The notes under the pieces: generated by a model
What the model was told of the DNA's origin: nothing
The model's input: only the letters and a program-made list of their open reading frames with translations
Databases searched by the model: none
Shown here: positions 1 to 11,616 of the stretch, in pieces
Layout: every line of letters starts with the position of its first letter
Position numbering within the stretch: position 1 is the first letter of the stretch
Source of the DNA: Toxorhynchites rutilus septentrionalis
Lineage: Eukaryota > Arthropoda > Insecta > Diptera > Culicidae
DNA: 64,000 nt
Assembly (NCBI RefSeq): GCF_029784135.1
Contig: NC_073746.1
Span: 148,308,556-148,372,555 of the forward strand
Direction: 5' to 3'
Position numbers and translations under genes: made by a program

Positions 1-201
1 ACAGATAGCTTAAACTTGAGTTCTAGCTTGGGTGGACTGTACACTTCGTAGTTGATCTGAGCCATAAAGAACACACTGAATGATGCTTGGGAGTAGCAAA
101 CCATTCTCATTGCGTAAACTTCATTGATTCGAGCTTTAAATAGTTACTAACGACGCCGGCCACGTCTTTACAGTCACCAAGGGAAGTGAAGGAATGTTAG
201 T
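1..201. other. Left edge, no gene assigned
   Basis: I see no feature I can name here. A possible splice acceptor (tctttacag) ends near 173. If used, the segment from there to 201 would be 5' untranslated sequence of the small gene that follows. The window edge cuts off any upstream context. Confidence 0.3.
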
Positions 202-2966
202 ATGATATTCCAGAAAGATGGCTTCTATAGCGTGGATCCCTTGCGATTATCAGAGGTAAGCGATACAGGATACAAATACCTACTAAATGAGTTGTTCAGG
301 TTTTTAAATGCACTACACGTCATTTAATTAAGTGCGTCAAGTTTAAGTCGATCAAATTTTGATCTTAACACACTTTAATAACTATCTTCATTTATAAGAC
401 TACTTTTTTAAGCTTTATCGTTTTGTATGGTTTTTTTATTCACTCCGGATAATCGAGTCATAAAAATTACAATTTTCTCTTGGTAATTATAATATGATTT
501 GCACTTATTTATTAAACGGTTTTATCTAGGTTGACCCGTATGTATGTTTGTGACTTTGTAGCTTTGTGTGAAACGCTGCACCACATTAATAAAAAATTAA
601 CCCCCTTCTTGTTGACCGTTTGATCTGAAAATTGGAACACATCTTTATCTCTGGTGTCATTATAAAACTGCGTATTCCATGATCTTGAAAATCCAAAATG
701 GCGGCCGTTACAAAATCTCAGAACCCCTTCAATATGTATATTAAATGAAACGAATTGACTAGTAGAACACAGTTATTTACGAAAAATGTAAATCCAAAAT
801 GGCGGCCGCTACATAATGGCGGATTACACATTTTCTCAGAACCCCATCAATATGTATATCAAATGAAAGGGATTGACTAGTAGAACACAGTTATTTATGA
901 AAAATGCAAATCCAAAATGGCCGCTACCATAAAATGGCGCCATATATATATTTTTTCAAAACCTCATCCATATGGGTATCAAAGAAAGTTCTCGACTAAT
1001 AGAACATAGCAGATAATGAAAAAATCCAATTCCAAGATGGCCGCAGTCCCAAACAACTAATTAGTTTCATTCAGCTTGATCTGTTTCTATGTATGTTTGA
1101 ATGTTTGTAGCGTTGTCCCACATTAATAGAAAATTGACCCCGTTCCTGTTGACTGATTGATATGAAATTTGGAACATACATTTAATTCTACTGTCATTAT
1201 AAAACTGTGTATCCCATGATCTTGAAAAATTCAATTTGACCGAAAAATTTGAAACGAAACATAATAAACAACATAAATTCAAAAAGGTCGCCTCCACTAA
1301 ATGGTCGACTATGTATTTTTTGCAATCCCCTCAATATCAGTATCAAATGAAATGATTTGACTGATGAAATACAGTACATCATCAAAATATTCCGAAAAAA
1401 ATTAGGTAAGTCATAAAAGTTGGATTTCCATTATTCACATTCAGTTGTTTCATCGTATACCCCACGATTTTATTTTAGTCTCATCATTGCCCTAGATTAA
1501 TGAAGGAACGTATGTGATAACTACTAACTGCTACTTGTCTAATTATTTTCTAGCTTTTAGTACATTAAACCATTTAACTTAAAAAGTTTTTTTTACTTAT
1601 TTTATTTCCTAGTTTTTGGTAGATTATCAGTATCATTAGTATACTTCTCTACATTAAAACCATTAAAAAAAATATTTTTATATTTTTTATTTTTCACCTA
1701 TTTTTTTCGGAATATTTTGATGATATACTGTATTCTATTAGTCAATTTTTTTCATTTGATACCAATATTGAGGGAACTGCAAAAAATACATGGTCGACCA
1801 TTTTGTGGCGGCGACCTTTTCGAATTTATGTTGTTCATAGTGTAGTGTATTCTCCAAATCAAGCCACTCAGCCATTTTTTAGCGGCAGCCAAATTGAATT
1901 TTTCAAGATCATGGAATACGCAGTTTTATAATGACAGTAGAATTAAATGTATGTTCCAAATTTCAGATTAATCATTCAACAGGAACGGGGTCAATTTTCT
2001 ATTAATGTGGGACAAGCCTACAAACATTCAAACAGACATAGAAACAGGTCTAGCTAAATGAAACCATTCAAAAAATAATTAGTTGTTTGGGGACTGCGGC
2101 CATCTTGGAATTGGATTTTTCATTATCGGTTCTGTTCTTCTAGTCGAGAACATTCATTTGATATCCATATTGATGGGGTTCTGAGAAAATATGTAATCCG
2201 TCATTTTGTAGTGGCCGCCATCTTGGATTTACATTTTTCATAAATAGCTGCATTCTACTAGTCAAGCCCTTTCATTTGATACCAATACTAGCTATTCGAT
2301 ATGGAATTATTATACAAACTATTCAAAATTTCCGAAAATCAAAAATTAAATACTCCGGATAATCGAGTCTAAAATTCCGGATAATCGAGTCCGACCTGTA
2401 TTTACAATTCCGACAATAGTCAAAACGTCTCCGTTGGTAGTTTCAGTTGTTATCGGATAAAATCAAAAGGGTTTGGAAGAAATTTAGTGAAATGTCCGGA
2501 AAAGGTGCCCTGGATTTGTTGCTAGTCTATGATAGTACTTTCTTCTTGAATACTCTGGGATATGATAAGAATAGCAGGTTCGTGTTTTTTTCAATTAATT
2601 GAATTTGTAAAGGAAATCTGCAATGTTGGTTATTTTAGCAACATGATTTACCAATATCAAGATCAATCGCCTAAAGATCGTGAAGTGATTTACACCAACG
2701 GTATGAGTAAATGCTGAGTATATGGAATAATTCGATGTCGAATCCGAGGAGTTATAATGCTAAGAACCAATATTATTTTAATCTTGCTTCCGATCTGATT
2801 GTTTCATTATCTACTTGAAGATTCAAATGCAGAAATTTAGGTAATTATAACATTAAAAACACAATTGCTTCTCTTGTTCATCGCAGTGCACTGTACAGAA
2901 AATAGTAATTATATGAGCAGCGTTTCAATGGTTTTTTATATTCATCTATTAGGAAACACTAAGTAA
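202..2966 (+). CDS. Putative small spliced protein, function unknown
   Basis: Model: exons 202-255, 2447-2577, 2639-2700 and 2887-2966, 327 nt, 108 aa, ending TAA at 2964-2966. Every junction is GT...AG and the phases agree: phase 0 (gag|gtaagc to ttcag|TTG), phase 2 (agcag|gttcg to ttttag|CA) and phase 1 (aacg|gtatga to catcgcag|TG). The middle exons read as convincing protein, for example LLSDKIKRVWKKFSEM and LLLVYDSTFFLNTLGYDKN, with no stops in frame. An in-frame TGA lies just upstream of the ATG at 202. I do not recognise the family, and I see no signal peptide or membrane segment. The first intron (about 2.2 kb) holds the inverted R-family pair. The first exon is short and the last could continue through a donor-like gtaata at 2963, so the ends are less certain than the core. 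The model is inferred from splice logic only. Confidence 0.42.
530..2400. repeat. R-family dispersed repeat, two copies in inverted orientation
   Basis: The + oriented part (about 530-1400) and the - oriented part (about 1700-2330) share the same blocks as reverse complements: a stretch around cattataaaactg, a block with cattaatagaaaattgaccc, and short tandem units of roughly 100-120 bp containing aatccaaaatggcggccgc, catcaatatg and gactagtagaacac. The right end carries two copies of ccggataatcgagtc, followed by cgacctgta at about 2400; one related motif lies near 445-465. Further copies are at 45.7-52.3 kb and 55.1-56.05 kb. No coding capacity is visible. The family name is mine; I cannot assign a known family. 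Confidence 0.7.
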
Positions 2967-3113
2967 TAAGACACTATCGTGACGGGCATGTTTGGACTCT
3001 ACAAAGATTGTGATTCAAATGTAGATTTAGCTTATAGCACATACTGGCAATTGTTTGTCGAAAAAGTCGAGAACTAAGACCAATTGGTGAATACAGATCG
3101 ATTATGAAGCACA
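2967..3113. other. Short spacer before the split TIR element
   Basis: About 150 bp between the stop codon of the small gene model and the TIR element at 3114. No polyadenylation signal or other motif stands out. Confidence 0.3.
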
Positions 3114-3230
3114 TACCGTTCCGAATCATATTTCGGACGCTTAAGGCAGATGATGTAGAAAACAGATCTAAACTTTATGCACATGTATTATTTGGTAGAT
3201 ATTTTTAATAAATTAGCTCAATCTGCTTTT

Positions 3231-3241
3231 AAGCTTTCTAC
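3231..3241 (+). repeat. Left target-site duplication of the I/LOA-group element
   Basis: aagctttctac occurs here, immediately before the retrotransposon 5' end, and again at 9166-9176 directly after its poly(A) tail. The match is exact over 11 bp. Confidence 0.88.
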
Positions 3242-3847
3242 CTCATTCCTCGTCGATTATTTGCAAGAGACGGACACACATTGTCCGTCCTCCGCTACAA
3301 TATCGAAGCTGGAAAGCTGTTTTTTTTCTCCTCCACCAAAGTGATTTTTGGTTCGTTTTTTTTTCTTTCGCCTATTGGTTAAGAAACAAGTTAAGTGCCA
3401 AAGCATCTAGAACAGCGAGGAAGCAGCACCTCTCCAGCGACGCTGGACCGGTGATCTGTGGATTGGTTCCATTGAGCGTCACATCTGTATCTTCACCAAA
3501 CATCAAACAGAGAATTACAAAAGAATAGTTTTTGCCGTCACGCTATTGTGCTCATACCATAGCGTGCGGCGCTGTGTAGCTCTCCGAATAGGGTTGTTCA
3601 GTTGTTCGGACTCATCAGACTGATTTTTTTTTTCAAGTTTTTATTATTTTTTTTTCTTAAAGAAATTATTGTTTTTTTTCAAGAAGATTTTTTATTTAAA
3701 CTAATTTTTAGTTTAAGTTAGTTTTTATTCTAAGTTAGTTTTAAGTTGAGTTTTTGCGCGAGTGTGTGCGTGTGAGTGTGTGTGTGTGTGTGTGAGTTTT
3801 TTTTTGTTTGTTTTCATAGGCGGTTGCGCACCGTCTGCGCAACCGTT

Positions 3848-5133
3848 ATGGCGTCCGCTGATGCTATTGTTGCGCGGACGCGATATTACCAACAGTCCTC
3901 AAAGGCACCATGGGTTGTTTTCTTTCGGCCCAAAGGGAAATCGTTGAGAACTCTTGACATTTCAAGAGATTTGCTGCGTAAGTATCCGGATGTCTTGATA
4001 CGTAAAGGGAGACCGGACAAACTGCGTGTAGAAGCACCGACTTTTGATGTGGCGAACAAGATTGTTGACCACGAGATTTTCAACAGGGAGTACCACATTT
4101 ACATCCCTTCTCGAGATGTGGAGATAGAAGGCATAGTCTCCGATGCGAGTCTGAGTGTTGAAGAATTGAAAAAAAGCATCGGGTTGTTTTAAAAACTCGC
4201 TAATTGGTGAGCTTGTGAAGATTCTGGATGTTAGGCAACTACATGCAGCATCTTTGGAAGACAACCAAAAAGTCTATAAGCCTTCACACTCGTTTCGGGT
4301 GACTTTCGCTGGTTGTGTTCTCCCGAACTATGTGAAAGTAGATAGTGTTTTTTTTTCCGGTGCGCTTGTTTGTACTGCGGGTCTATAATTGCACCATCTG
4401 TAAAAATTTGGGACATTCTTCCAGCCATTGCGGCAACAAGTTCCGCTGCGGTAAATGTGGTGAAAAATACAGTGAGGATTTTTGTACACAAACAGTTGAA
4501 AAATATATCCACTGTGGCGAGAATCCTCACGCATTACAGGAGTGCCCAAAGTACAAACAGCACTCCGAAAAAGTGAAGCGTTCTATCACAGGACGCTCCA
4601 AGCGGACTTATGCAGAAATGCTCAAGGCCGCATCAGCCGCTCATGATGAAAACCAATTTTCGGTTTTGTCAAATCAAGAATTGGACTCTGATTCTGATGA
4701 GGATCACACTACGGTTGCACCAGAATCTTCGACAAAGGATGATTCTCAAAAAAGAAAACTCTCTTCACCAATGATGCACCGCAAGAAAGCTAAAATGATC
4801 CTCAGAAGATTGTCTAATTCCAAGGGTAATGGTAAAAAAACGAATCCGAAGACTCCTTCTCAGCCAGTTCCTGGTTGCAGTAAGGATTATACGCCGTTAC
4901 CCAGAAGAGAGAGAAATAAAAACGATGCCCCTCGATCTTCTCTCAGAAAATTCGCGTCCAATCGAGGATTGATAGCTTTTTCGGACATTGTGGACCTTAT
5001 ATTAAACACCCTCAATATTCAAGATCGCCTTAGAAGCCTTATTTCTGCCTTGCTTCCATCTCTGAAGTCTTATCTTAAGCAATTGACTGTTTCATGGTCC
5101 CTCCTTGCATCAATCATATCTTTCGATGGATAA
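3848..5133 (+). pseudogene. ORF1 (gag-like, zinc-knuckle) of the I/LOA-group element, frameshifted
   Basis: Reading starts best at ATG 3848 (MASADAIVARTRYYQ) and runs to a stop near 4190. It then continues in two further frames: a middle part of about 4180-4345 (contains DVRQLHAASLEDNQ) and a last part from about 4345 to TAA 5131-5133. The breaks lie near a run of A at about 4170 and a run of T at about 4350. The last part has a CCHC knuckle (CTICKNLGHSSSHC) followed by two degenerate ones, then a basic, serine-rich tail. In this family ORF1 binds the element RNA in a ribonucleoprotein. The stop overlaps the ORF2 start as ATGGATAA (5126-5133). The frameshifts could be old mutations or assembly errors in homopolymers. 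Confidence 0.85.
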
Positions 5134-8100
5134 TTCACCTAACGTAGTAGGAGATATGATCAATGTGCTACAATGGAATTGCCGTAGTCTAGTGCCTAAA
5201 CTAGACTCGTTCAAATTTTTACTTCAAAATTATGACTGTGATATATTCGCCCTTTCTGAAACATGGCTTTCTTCTGATACAGAACTCAACTTCCACGATT
5301 TTAACATTATTCGCCTGGATAGAAATGATTCTTATGGAGGAGTTCTTTTGGGGATCAAAAAGTGCTACTCTTTCTATAAAATTCCTCTCCCAGCTCTATC
5401 AGACGTCGAAATTGTCGCGTGTCAAATAACGGCAAAGAATAAAGAACTTTGCATAGCTTCAGTATACGTTCCTCCAAATACTAACATTAGCCGTAGTCAA
5501 CTTTGGAATCTAGTCTCGATTCTCTCATCCCCAGTTCTAATACTGGGTGACATGAACTCTCATGGTACTGGGTGGGGTGATCCTTATGATGACGCTAGAG
5601 CGGCTATTTTTTTATGATTTATGTGACGATTTCAATTTAACTATCTTGAACACTGGTGAAGCGACACGAATTCCAAAACCTTCGGCTCGAGAAAGTCGAC
5701 TCGACCTATCTTTTTGCTCAAGCTCGCTATCATTAGATTGTCAGTGGAAGGTCATCAATGATCCCCATGGTAGCGATCACTTGCCAATCAATATATCAAT
5801 CAAGTGTAGCCCGCAATCCACTGAACCATCTCGAGTTCCATTTGATCTAACAGGGAACATCGACTGGCAAAAATTTGCAACGGCGGTAACAATTGGTGTC
5901 GAATCAATAGATATACTTCCACCATTGGAAGAATATCGATTTTTCGTAGATTTGATGTATAAAAGCTCATTGGAAGCACAAAAAAGAAAAGTTCCAAGTG
6001 CTCCTTTTAAAAGAAAACCAGCCACTCCTGGCTGGGACGACGAATGCACAAAATTGTATTTGAAGAAATCTGATGCTTTCAAAGCTTTTCGTAGACATGG
6101 AACATCCACACACTTCGAGGAATATTCGAAGCTTGAAATACAGCTGAAACAATTAATTAAAGCAAAAAAACGCGGTTACTGGCGCAATTTCATTGAAGGT
6201 CTTTCTCGTGAAACCTCAATACGTACCTTGTGGAGGGTAGCTCGCAACATGCGTAACCGCTCATCTACCGACGAGAGTGAGGAATACTCCAACCGATGGA
6301 TATTCGATTTCGCTAAAAAGATCTGTCCAGACTCAGTTCCAGCCCAACATATTCTTCGAGAAACGTCTCCAAGCGGTGGACCACTGGCTCTGGACAGACC
6401 ATTCTCAATGCTGGAATTTTCTATGGCTCTTCTTTCATCGAACAACTCTTCACCCGGAAGCGATATGATTAAATTCGTTCTTCTAAAAAATCTTCCCGAT
6501 ATCGCGAAAAGACGCTTGCTAGACTTATTCAATACCCTACTAGAAAACAATATTGTGCCACCCGAATGGAGACAGGTCAAAGTAATAGCAATTTAAAAGC
6601 CTGGCAAACCAGCGTCTGACCATAACTCATACCGTCCGATTGCTATGCTCTCGTGCATAAGAAAATTGTTGGAAAAAATGATCCTTCGAAGACTCGATCA
6701 ATGGATCGAGACAAATAATTTGCTATCAAGTACACAATTTGGGTTTCGCAAGAGCAAAGGAACAAACGATTGTCTAGCGTTGCTTTCTACAGATATTCAA
6801 CTGGCCTTTGCGCACAAGGAGCAACTGGCTTCAGTATTATTGGATATTAAGGGAGCTTTTGATTCGGTTTCCATAGAAATTCTGTCAGACAATCTGGACA
6901 GATGTGGACTTCCTGGAACTTTGAATAACTTCTTGTACAATTTGTTGTCAGAAAAGCGAATGAACTTCACCCTTGTACAACTGACAACTTCCAGAAATAG
7001 TTATATGGGTCTACCCCAAGGCTCATGTCTCAGCCCCCTTCTTTATAATTTTTATGTAAAAGATATTGACCTTTGTTTGGCAGAACAATGCACGCTAAGA
7101 CAACTTGCAGATGATGGTGTGGGTTCCGTCAGAGGTCCCTATGCCGAAAACTTGCAAAGACCATTGCAAAATTCCCTATATAACTTGTCTTCTTGGGCAA
7201 GGAACTTAGGGATCGAATTCTCGCCGCAGAAAACAGAACTGGTAGTGTTTACTCGAAAGCGGTTCCCAGCCCAATTGCAACTTAAGCTTTTGGGCAGAAG
7301 CATTACCCAATCATTGACCTTCAAGTACCTTGGTGTCTGGTTTGATTCAAAATGCACTTGGAATACCCACATTACGTATTTGAAGCAAAAATGTCAAAAG
7401 AGGGTACACTTTCTCCGCTCGATTTGCGGCACGTGGTGGGGAGCTCATCCGGGAGATCTCATAACGCTTTATAAAACAACTATTCTATCTATTCTGGAGT
7501 ATGGCTCTTTCTGTTTTCTCTCAGCAGCTAAAAGTCACCTTCTAAAATTGGAACGAATTCAATATCATTGTCTGCGTATAGCTCTCGGCTGTATGCACTC
7601 AACGCATAACATGAGTCTCGAGGTTCTGGCAGGAGTAACTCCTCTACAGAACCGATTCTGGGAACTTTCTCTCAGAATACTGGTGAAATGCGGAGTCACG
7701 AAAACACTTGTGATTGAAAACTTTAAAAAAATTCTTCATCTAAATATACAATCTCGGTTTATGAGAATTTATTACAACTATATTTCGTCGGATATTTGTC
7801 TTGAATCGTTTACTCCAGACCGTGCTCACTTCACCATCAGCAGTTCCTCAATTGAATACGATCTGTCGATGAAACAAGCAATACTTGGGATTTCAGATCA
7901 GCTTCGACCAACTTTCATTCCCCGTATTTTTAACCGAAAGTACCAAAAAGTCAATTGCATGAAAAGATACTTCACTGATGGGTCTCGCCTCAATGGATCC
8001 ACTGGCTTCGGTGTTTTCAATGAAAATTCGAGCGCCTTCCGCAAACTGCAGGAACCTTGTTCCGTTTATGTTGCTGAGCTGGCAGCAATCGCCTTCGTAT

Positions 8101-8773
8101 TGGGGATGATCTCCAACAAGCCTGCAGACCATTACTTCATTTTCTCGGATAGTCTCAGTTCGCTTGAGGCTCTCCAGTCGATGAAAACTAGTAGGCACCC
8201 ATCTTATTTCCTCATAAAAGTGAGGCAGCAGATGAGTGCACTGATCGAAAGATCTTATAAGATAACCTTTGTATGGGTCCCCTCTCATTGCTCAATTCCT
8301 GGCAATGAGAAAGCGGACACTCTCGCAAAGGTGAGTGCCCAGGAAGGCGAATTGTTTGACAGATTTCATACGATGAATATTTCCAATTACTACGTCAGAG
8401 TTCTCTCTTGAGTTGGCAAACCGATTGGGACACTGGAAGTCTTGGGCGGTGGTTATATTCAATTATTCCAAATGTTTCTTCGAGAGCGTGGTTCAAAGGT
8501 TTGGACGTAAGTCGTGACTTCATTCGTGTAATGAGTAGACTTATGTCCAACCACTACTCGCTAGATGTGCATCTCCACAGAATTAATCTTGTTCAAAGCA
8601 ATGGCTGTCGGTGTGGAAACGGTTACGATGACATCGATCACGCAGTTTGGCAATGTACGGATAATTACGCAGCCAGAGAGTACCTTTTGAATGCCCTTGG
8701 GGCCAAAGAAGACAACCCTATGTTCCTGTTAGAGACGTGTTGGGAACTCGCGACATCTGCTATATGCAGTTGA
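5126..8773 (+). pseudogene. ORF2 polyprotein: endonuclease, reverse transcriptase and RNase H, broken
   Basis: Domains in order are as follows. An AP-type endonuclease lies at about 5150-5830 (VLQWNCRSL at the start, SDHLPI near the end). The reverse transcriptase lies at about 6590-7260 (FGFRKSKGTND, GLPQGSCLSPLLYN, catalytic LADD). RNase H lies at about 7960-8330 with its acidic set visible (YFTDGS, VAELAA, FSDS, PSHCSIPGNEKAD). A terminal cysteine/histidine motif sits near 8610-8660. Breaks are a frameshift at a T run near 5605-5617, an in-frame TAA at 6594-6596 just before KPGKP, and a frameshift near 8405-8411. The first ATG in frame after the ORF1 stop overlap is 5126. The enzymes would nick the target, copy the RNA and remove the RNA strand in the nucleus. 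This copy is dead as read. Confidence 0.92.
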
Positions 8774-9165
8774 TCTATATGTTTGTGAAACGGTCTAGTA
8801 TAAAAATTTAATGCTGTTGTGTTTTTCTTTTTCGTTATTAGTTTGTTTGTCTTGTACCCTCATCTCACCGTCGCCCACCCTCGACAGCTAGTCGAACACC
8901 AGATGATATCCCTGGTCATTATGCACAATGCTACAGTGCGTGTGGAAACCCTCTGTTGAGACAACGGTACTCCTTATCCTAATCCCTAACCTGTCCTGTC
9001 CCACAGAAATTGTTGCCCTTTTAACCTCGAGTAAACCGCGAGTATTCGGTCGAATCCTACTAAACATAGCAATTAGTTGAAACTTTGTATAAACAAAACT
9101 TGAATTAGCGGCTCCGCAAAGCTTATGCGATTGAGCCTTACAAATAAATGAATTAGAAAAAAAAA

Positions 9166-9176
9166 AAGCTTTCTAC
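9166..9176 (+). repeat. Right target-site duplication of the I/LOA-group element
   Basis: Exact partner of 3231-3241. Its first two A bases cannot be told from the poly(A) tail, so the duplication is at least 9 bp and probably 11. Confidence 0.85.
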
Positions 9177-9962
9177 TTTGGTACCTATTTGATTGAAAAC
9201 ATAAGAACATCATCGAAAAAAAGACTTTTCAAATGAAGCGAATAAGAATCAAACTTCGGACACTAGATCAAATTTCGGACAGATTGAATTCAAATTTATG
9301 TTTCTGTTGAATGTTTTCGGACACTTTATTTTGTAATTATATGGACGAAAATTACATTACACTTGATTATATTTTATAGTCAACTGCGAAACACTTACTA
9401 AGCAATCACAGTAAACTGTTAACGATGATGAGAACTGATGAAACACGGGAGAAATTTAAATATTTATGAACGGGTAAATTCTACGTGCTCACGCAAAACA
9501 AACGTCAAACACAAACGATAATGAGTGGTGCTGTTGAATGTTTTCCTACTATGTAATAATTCAAATGTTATTCTCAAATGAAGTGATAGTGAAACCAAGG
9601 GATCACTCTAAAGAAGCAATCGTGATATTAAATTTATAGTTATATCATCAGTGCATGAAGCATTTTAAGTTATTAGAACAAAGTGTCCGAAATATGATTC
9701 AGAACGGTACTTAAGAAAAAAGAAGAAACTGCAATTAAACTGCAGGATTTCGAGTGGATATGGATTTTACCTAGAAGCTAATCGAAACAGGGATGATGGA
9801 CGGTAAACGAAGAAAAACAGCCAATGCTCTATTGTCTGATTGAACACGGAATCAATGGTCTTACAGTAAATATAATACTAGTTACAGTTATTATGTTACT
9901 AGTGATGAAACCGATAGTGGTTAGGCCGGATAGCGGAATATTTGATAGCGTACTATTTCCAT

Positions 9963-10205
9963 GCGATAGAAAAAATTCTCGTACCCAAAAACCCTTACAT
10001 CCCAAATTTTGCTCGATTTACTTGATTAGTTCTCGAGTTACGCAGAAATTTGTGTTTCATTTGTATGATAGTCTTCCCTTTGAAAGGGGGAGGCCACCAT
10101 AGAAACATGTATTGCCCCCTCGATCTCCACCTGCCAAATTTGGTTCGATTTGCTAGGTTAGATGTCAAGTTTGATTCCATTTGCTTGATTAGTTCTCGAG
10201 TAACG
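9963..10205 (-). mobile_element. Helitron-like repeat fragment
   Basis: This matches the body of the Helitron-like copies at 53.4 and 59.8 kb. Shared blocks include acatcccaaattttgctcg, ttagttctcgagttacgca, gaaatttgtgtttcatttgt and the C/G-rich purine run, all in the - orientation. Neither terminus is present. Confidence 0.6.
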
Positions 10206-11616
10206 TTGTGTTAGAAGTGTTTCCAGGATTCTACAATGGGATTGTACAAGATGTGGAAAATTAATTCCATAGCTTAAAGATAAAATTACTCCGTGGGGAA
10301 ATCACAATTTCAGAAAACGAGCATGTGCAGGGTTGGTGGACAAAAATTGGATGCCTAAAAAAAGGTTCGCTCGCCTTTTCGGCGCTTCGATGCGTTTGTA
10401 ATGTTCTCACTATGCCTCACAAAAATCACATTCAACGATCAATGAATAAGTATATCCCTCTAGTCGGATGTTTTTGAATCACCCCCAGCAGGCGATGCTC
10501 TTTTATTCTTCATATGTACACAGAGAGAATACTTGGAACGGTGAGCTACCAAGATCTTAAAAAAGCAATATGAAGGCGGAATCCCCACTGCTTGCACTCT
10601 CGAAGCATTACTTCTACTACTCAAGTTTTATCGTGAGCCACAAGCCACTAACGATTAATCCCATTCCATAAAGCGGATGAGGAGTTCTTGATCGTAAAGT
10701 GTAACAAGAGACGATCAACTGAAATCTTACGACACTCATCGAGGGATTTTTAATTCTCTATTGCACTGACCGCAGTGAGTGACTGACTCAGTCTCGTGTC
10801 GACTGTATTTTGCTGTCGTCTCCCGCCCGATAAACAGCAGACGGGTAATGGATGCAATTGATTAATTTTATTACCAGCAGATTTGGGCGAATCTCATCCC
10901 GCCCAAAATCGTTTTTTAGATTCCAATAATTCTGAACATTCACATTTCTCTCCAAATAATTTTTCCAATAGTAATTCAATTAGTGACTTCACGAAACACC
11001 TTTCGAATTCGATTGAATTTCAGACCCTTTTTTATTTTGTAGATAAAACGGATCACATATTTGATTAATTCAATTCTGTGTGGTTACGTTCTTCGTTGCG
11101 AATAAATGTAATGAATTAGTATGGACGTATGTTATTCATATGTCGTGGACTTCCGACATATGTGGCAGTAGATTTATCGAACGACTAATGTTTTTTTTAT
11201 ATCCCTTCGAACTTGTTGCATCTCTCAAGTGTACATACTGCTTTGACCGCAGATTTGCATGGTTGATTCTGGTTAATTTCAGGTATTCAGTCTTCATATT
11301 GTCGAATGAATACTGTTGGAACAATAGGTATCGCAGCAAAAGATTATCAACATCCTACTTTATCATCAAACGGTATGCGAAGAATTTCAGTGAACTGACG
11401 GCATTGGAATATATGCTTTGTGAGGACCACACAATTATTATCAGAGCGAATAAACGTCCGACTGGAAGTGATGAACATCAATTCAATGTGCCTAATATAA
11501 ATTTATCCTTTGAAGGTCATTAACCTTTCTAAAGATGATCAGATGTTCAGATATTCCAATGTCGTCTGGAATAACCTGTCCAACATCTTATGATCGTAAT
11601 ATTGTTTTTGCTATTA
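10206..11616. other. Intergenic, no gene supported
   Basis: There is one open frame of 147 codons at 11080-11523 and a splice-like segment from 11283 (ttaatttcag|GTATT), but nothing recognisable and no consistent exon chain. I call no gene. I see no repeat shared with the rest of the window. Confidence 0.4.

Larger units (their letters stand above)
3242..9165 (+). mobile_element. Full-length non-LTR retrotransposon, I/LOA group, inactivated
   Basis: The element is about 5.9 kb with a 5' UTR (3242-3847) that includes a short TG run. It then has ORF1 (gag-like, zinc knuckles), ORF2 (endonuclease, reverse transcriptase, RNase H, terminal zinc motif), a 3' UTR and a poly(A) tail of about 10 nt after aataaatgaattag. 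The flanking 11-bp target duplication shows a complete insertion rather than a 5'-truncated one. An RNase H domain in ORF2 places it in the I group of clades (I or LOA type) rather than jockey, CR1 or R1. Several frameshifts and one nonsense codon mean it cannot move by its own proteins. Confidence 0.93.
3114..9709. mobile_element. Non-autonomous TIR element split by a retrotransposon
   Basis: A 25-bp inverted repeat with one mismatch lies at 3114-3138 (contains gaatcatatttcggac) and 9685-9709 (its complement, gtccgaaatatgattc). The outermost TA on each side would fit a TA target duplication of the Tc1/mariner superfamily. That places the element at 3116-9707. Without the inserted retrotransposon and one copy of its target duplication it would be about 660 bp. 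Short ttcggac motifs recur inside the right part (about 9256, 9274, 9317), as subterminal repeats often do. No transposase remnant is visible. The superfamily is inferred from the TA and the TIRs only. Confidence 0.6.

Noticed and set aside
2702..11283. Small gene continuing across the retrotransposon to an exon at 11283
   Set aside because: The phase fits (g|GTATT...), but that frame stops after 37 codons, while a nearer acceptor at 2886 gives a clean terminal exon.
11080..11523. 147-codon open frame, and a splice-like segment from 11283
   Set aside because: Composition is mildly protein-like, but two different frames look equally plausible, there is no consistent exon chain and no recognisable motif.
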